DNA from: Bradyrhizobium archetypum
GTDB taxonomy: Bacteria; Pseudomonadota; Alphaproteobacteria; Rhizobiales; Xanthobacteraceae
NCBI RefSeq assembly: GCF_013114835.1
Contig: NZ_JAAVLW010000003.1
Span: 794,928 to 858,927, forward strand
Length of the DNA: 64,000 bases
Direction of reading: 5' to 3'
The position numbers and the translations under genes are program-made. This document shows, piece by piece, positions 60,741 to 64,000 of the stretch. Below the pieces are notes generated by a model. The model made no database searches. It was given only the letters and a program-made list of their open reading frames with translations, and was not told the DNA's origin. Each line of letters starts with the position of its first letter. The first letter of the stretch is position 1.

Positions 60741-61772
60741 TCACGCCTCGTCGTCTCGCTTGCTTAAAAGGTCCTTCGCCAGGTCCGAGAGCGCGGGCCG
60801 CGGCAGTGCCGTGAACGGCAAGGGGCGCGTCACGTCGATCGCGGCTAGGCCGAGCCTTGCGGTGAGCAGGCCATTGAGCACGCCCTCGCCGAGCCGCTGC
60901 GAAAGCCTAGCGGCGATGCCGTGGCCGAGCATCTGCTGCACCAGGCTGTCGCCGACCGCTATGCCGCCGGTGATCGCGAGATGGCCGATGACCTGGCGCA
61001 ACAGGCTGATCATGCCGAGCGTGCCCGGCCGGCCGCCATAGAGCCGCGCCAGTTGCCGGATCAGGCGCATCGCGGCGACGAACACAAACAGGACGTCGAT
61101 CAGCGCGCGCGGGCTGACGGCGGTCACGACCGAAACGCGCTGCGCGGCCGTTGAAACGAGCCGGCGCGCTTCCTCATCCAGCGGCGCCAGCAATTCGCGC
61201 TCGGCGAGCTTGATCATGTCGGCGCCGTCGATGATGTCGTCGGCATGGCCGGCAAGCGTGGCGCGGGCGCGCGCCAGTTGCGGGTTCTGATGCGCGAGCT
61301 TGAGCAGGTCGCTGACGACGGCACGGCTCTCGGCACGGTCGTCGCTGCGCAGCACCTCAATGGCGCGCTGATGCAGCTTCTCGATCGCCGCCAGCCGCGC
61401 CAGCCCGAACGCCTCCCGGCCGATGACGACGGCCAGCGCCAGCCCGGCGGCGACAGCAAAGACAAACGCGACGTAGCCGAAGGTCTGGCTGCGCGCGAAC
61501 AGATCCTCGATCAGATTGACGATGCCGAGTCCCGTACCCAGCAGCACCAGGCCGCCGACGGCCGACCAGAACAGCCCGCCCCAGCGAAAGCCGCGGCGCG
61601 TCGGGACAAGCGGTGCATCGATCGGCACGGGCAGCAGCACGGGATCCGGCTCCGGCGTGATCTGCACCGTACCGCGGGCAGGACGGCCGGCTTCGTCCTG
61701 GTCGATTACGACCACGTTGGGATCGCCGAGCTTGAACGTCGCCGGCCGCCGATGCGGCGTTTTCTCGCTCAT
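60741..61772 (-). CDS. YcjF/TIGR01620 family membrane protein
   Basis: A 343-residue protein with two N-terminal membrane helices (about 68-90 and 100-122) and a cytosolic part ending in a DUF697-like helical region (IAVGDSLVQQMLGHGIAARL). The opening is disordered and charged. It always accompanies YcjX. The start ATG overlaps the YcjX stop by four bases. A role in envelope stress or in the phage-shock-linked operon is inferred from the gamma-proteobacterial ycjXF genes. Confidence 0.9.
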   Translation of the reverse strand: MSEKTPHRRPATFKLGDPNVVVIDQDEAGRPARGTVQITPEPDPVLLPVPIDAPLVPTRRGFRWGGLFWSAVGGLVLLGTGLGIVNLIEDLFARSQTFGYVAFVFAVAAGLALAVVIGREAFGLARLAAIEKLHQRAIEVLRSDDRAESRAVVSDLLKLAHQNPQLARARATLAGHADDIIDGADMIKLAERELLAPLDEEARRLVSTAAQRVSVVTAVSPRALIDVLFVFVAAMRLIRQLARLYGGRPGTLGMISLLRQVIGHLAITGGIAVGDSLVQQMLGHGIAARLSQRLGEGVLNGLLTARLGLAAIDVTRPLPFTALPRPALSDLAKDLLSKRDDEA

Positions 61773-63232
61773 TGCAGTCGGTCTCCAATCAGGAACTGAA
61801 GGGCGCGGTCGAGGCGGATGTGAGGCAGCGCGGGCTCTTCCTTGGCGGTGCGCTCCAGCAGCGGCGGCCGGAAACGCAGGAAGCGGAAATCGGCACTTTC
61901 GGATGGCGTGCTGGAAAGCCCGCGAAAGCTCCCCTTGAACAACGCGTCGGGATCGGCGGGCAGGTCGCCCGGAAAGGTCGCAACTTCGGTTTCGCCGTCG
62001 AATGTATCGCCATTGGCAGTCTCGCCGGGCGCAGGCGTGCCGAGGATCGACGGCAGCTTGTCCCGGCCGCGCGACACCATCGCCTCGCGCGTCGCGCGCA
62101 CCGCGGCAAGCGCGACGACGTCGATGGCGGCGCCGGCATATTCGGCACGGTCGGCCGCCTTGGCGACCGCGCGCCGCAGCACCGCTTCCAGCCGGTCGTG
62201 GCTGGAATGGTGCAGGTGATCGGCCTTGGTGGCCGCAAACAGGATCCGGTCGATGCGCGGACGAAACAGGCTGCTCAGGATGGTGCTGCGGCCGACGCGG
62301 AAGCAATCGAGAATGCCTGCGAGCGCCGCTTCGAGATCGTGCAGCGCCTCGGGGCCGGCATTGAAGGCGGCGAGCGCATCGACCAGCACGATCTGCCGGT
62401 CAAGCCGGGCAAAATGATCACGGAAGAACGGGCGCACCACGACGTCCTTATAGGCCTCATAACGCCGGCGCATCATCGCCCACAGCGAGCCGTCGGGAGC
62501 GGCGCCGTCGACCGCCACGTCGAGCGGCGCAAACGTCAGCGCCGGCGTATCGGCGAGATTGCCCGGCATCAGGAAACGCCCGGGCGGCAGCAGGCTCATT
62601 GCAAACCGTTCGTCGCGGCAGGCGCGCAAATAGTCGGTGAACAGTCTGGCCGCGGCGAGCGTCGCCTGTTCATCCTCGCGGCTTTCGGGGGACAGCGCCG
62701 CCAGGTGCGCGTGCCAGGGTTTCGCCAGCTTGGCGCGCGGGCCCTCGCGGGACAACGCAAGGCTCTCCGCCGACCACTGCTCAAAACTCTTGTTGAGCAG
62801 CGGCAGGTCGAGCAGCCATTCGCCGGGATAGTCGACGATGTCGACGGTGAGCGTGCGGTCCGCGCCGTTGTGCCGCTGGTAGTCGATGACGAGCCGCAAT
62901 TCAGAGATGTCCGTGGTCGAGTTCGGCCAGTGCCGTTCCTCGACCAGGGTGCGGACGTGGTTCTCATAGGCGAAGCGCGGTACCGCATCGTCCGGCTGGG
63001 GCGCAAGCCGGGCGCCAGCGATGCGTCCCGAGGCATAGGGCTCGAACACCGGAAACCTGCCGCCGCGGGTCAGGCCGTGGATCAACGCCGTGATGAACAC
63101 GGTCTTGCCGGCGCGTGACAGTCCGGTGACGCCGAGCCGCACGGTCGGATTGAAGAAGCTGTCGCCGTAATCCAGCAGTGCTCGCGCCGACAGGCGCGCT
63201 TCTTCGACGAGATCTGAAAAACTGGGGACCAT
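61769..63232 (-). CDS. ycjX: YcjX-like P-loop NTPase
   Basis: A 487-residue NTPase of the DUF463 family. It has an unusual P-loop GLSRAGKTVF (about 36-45), DIVDYPGEWLLDLPLL with the Asp of the switch region, and ATKADHLHH as the base-specificity motif. The family forms a predicted dynamin- or Ras-like fold and partners with YcjF. It is the first gene of the pair and overlaps it by four bases. Confidence 0.92.
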   Translation of the reverse strand: MVPSFSDLVEEARLSARALLDYGDSFFNPTVRLGVTGLSRAGKTVFITALIHGLTRGGRFPVFEPYASGRIAGARLAPQPDDAVPRFAYENHVRTLVEERHWPNSTTDISELRLVIDYQRHNGADRTLTVDIVDYPGEWLLDLPLLNKSFEQWSAESLALSREGPRAKLAKPWHAHLAALSPESREDEQATLAAARLFTDYLRACRDERFAMSLLPPGRFLMPGNLADTPALTFAPLDVAVDGAAPDGSLWAMMRRRYEAYKDVVVRPFFRDHFARLDRQIVLVDALAAFNAGPEALHDLEAALAGILDCFRVGRSTILSSLFRPRIDRILFAATKADHLHHSSHDRLEAVLRRAVAKAADRAEYAGAAIDVVALAAVRATREAMVSRGRDKLPSILGTPAPGETANGDTFDGETEVATFPGDLPADPDALFKGSFRGLSSTPSESADFRFLRFRPPLLERTAKEEPALPHIRLDRALQFLIGDRLQ

Positions 63233-63504
63233 GCGGACGAGAAACTCGATGAGAGCCGTTGGTGTGGAATTACCGGAGAAGTGGCGATTGACGCCACGAA
63301 ATCAAGCGCTTGTGATCGCCTGACGAGGGGAAATCCCCGGGATATCTGGCGGTTACCGGCAGCACGAAAATGCCACGGCGACGGGATACTGGCATCATCA
63401 GCGCAAGCGCATGGCGTCGGCCTTCACGCCGGCGGCGTGAACGGTTCGTTGACCTCGGAAGACCTATGTCCTAATCGCACCCTCTCAGCTTCTCGCGGAC
63501 CTGC
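63233..63504. other. Promoter region between ycjX and the hemolysin III gene
   Basis: About 270 bases of divergent intergenic DNA. No gene, repeat or clear hairpin is seen. Confidence 0.4.
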
Positions 63505-64000
63505 ATGACCATCTTCAAACTGAAACAATTCGCCTCGACATCCATCCATGCGGCGGCTGACGCCATGCATTGGAATTACGACCGCGCCGAGCTGATCGCC
63601 GATGGTGTCGTCCACATCGTCGGCGTCTGTTTCGGACTTATCGCCGCCACCGTGCTGATCGTGTTGACGGCGGTCTATGCCGGCGCGTTCGAAATTACCG
63701 TGGTGTCGGTCTACGTCGCAGGCCTGCTCGCGATGCTGACGTTGTCGGCGATCTATAATCTCTGGCCGGTGTCGCGCGCCAAATGGGTGCTGCGCCGCTT
63801 CGATCATTCGGCGATCTATCTCCTGATCGCCGCCACCTATACCCCGTTCATTGTGGAACTCCGGGAGAGCCATCTCGCGATCGCGCTGTTGATCGGCGTG
63901 TGGTGCGTTGCGATCGCCGGCGTGGTGCTGAAGCTGGCGCTGCCGGGGCGATACGATCGGTTGGCCGTCGGGCTCTATCTCGCCTTGGGCTGGAGCGGCG
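63505..64000 (+). CDS. Hemolysin III (YqfA/PAQR) family membrane protein, 3' end outside the window
   Basis: The first 165 residues of a membrane protein that runs off the right edge. The N-terminus NYDRAELIADGVVHIVGVCF and the SAIYNLWPVSRAKWVLRRFDHSAIYLLIAATYTPF run are the hallmarks of the hemolysin III/PAQR family, in which His and Asp/Ser residues bind a zinc ion in the membrane. The first helices are visible. A typical member is about 215 residues, so about 50 residues are missing. Family members act as lipid hydrolases or receptors in eukaryotes; in bacteria the role is unclear. Confidence 0.88.
   Translation, partial: MTIFKLKQFASTSIHAAADAMHWNYDRAELIADGVVHIVGVCFGLIAATVLIVLTAVYAGAFEITVVSVYVAGLLAMLTLSAIYNLWPVSRAKWVLRRFDHSAIYLLIAATYTPFIVELRESHLAIALLIGVWCVAIAGVVLKLALPGRYDRLAVGLYLALGWSG

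Overview
The window is a high-GC alphaproteobacterial chromosome segment, most like Bradyrhizobium or a close Nitrobacteraceae relative. That placement rests on gene families (RpoH of the alphaproteobacterial type, a DUF3551 secreted mini-protein, LemA/TPM, a rhizobial-type putA) and on several dispersed repeats that I recall from that group. It is mostly chromosomal housekeeping and metabolism, with two accessory-looking stretches (about 6.5-15 kb and 26.4-37.6 kb). No phage integrase, transposase or CRISPR array was seen.

Layout. 0-6.4 kb: a stand-alone receiver protein, a LysE exporter, a 22-residue Lys/Ala-rich mini-gene with its own terminator, a membrane diguanylate cyclase, a secreted amidase, rpoH, rluD and a small membrane protein. 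6.5-9.4 kb: tRNA-Glu(CTC) and, 1.6 kb downstream, a degraded copy of the tRNA with its 5' flank; between them lie small hypotheticals and a frameshifted gene, and after them an HGGxSTG-type gene pair. 9.4-15.8 kb: a class A penicillin-binding protein with a secreted partner, small conserved proteins, and a tandem hotdog thioesterase. 15.9-26.4 kb: an amidohydrolase with a COG0523 GTPase, then an IclR regulator divergent from a seven-gene catabolic operon (HpaI-type aldolase, cupin-like protein, DUF6282 hydrolase, secreted alpha/beta hydrolase, TctC-type binding protein, SDR, aldehyde dehydrogenase). A perfect 15-bp palindrome lies in the divergent promoter.

26.6-37.6 kb: a DUF3551 protein, pgm, a small protein with an XRE regulator, a hypothetical divergent from a YcaO-domain protein, a SARP/BTAD-TPR regulator, and a convergent operon of an animal-type heme peroxidase and a 136-residue partner. 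A DapA-like lyase follows. The YcaO-SARP-peroxidase neighbourhood is the best candidate for an undescribed system: the YcaO keeps its ATP-binding signature, but no usual cyclodehydratase partner or obvious precursor peptide is nearby.

37.7-64 kb: ftsH divergent from an HtrA-like protease, an orphan molybdopterin dehydrogenase, lemA-TPM-TPM, a metallo-hydrolase with a cyclic-nucleotide-binding protein, a coiled-coil membrane protein, a secreted protein with one CxxCH, GST and CoA-transferase, putA, a cold-shock protein, a membrane adenylate cyclase with a built-in [2Fe-2S] domain, a GT39 glycosyltransferase whose tail runs into a palindromic repeat, a repeat-filled gap, the YcjF/YcjX pair, and the start of a hemolysin III protein cut by the window edge. 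Signalling is a recurrent theme: c-di-GMP synthesis, cAMP synthesis and a cyclic-nucleotide-binding protein all occur here.
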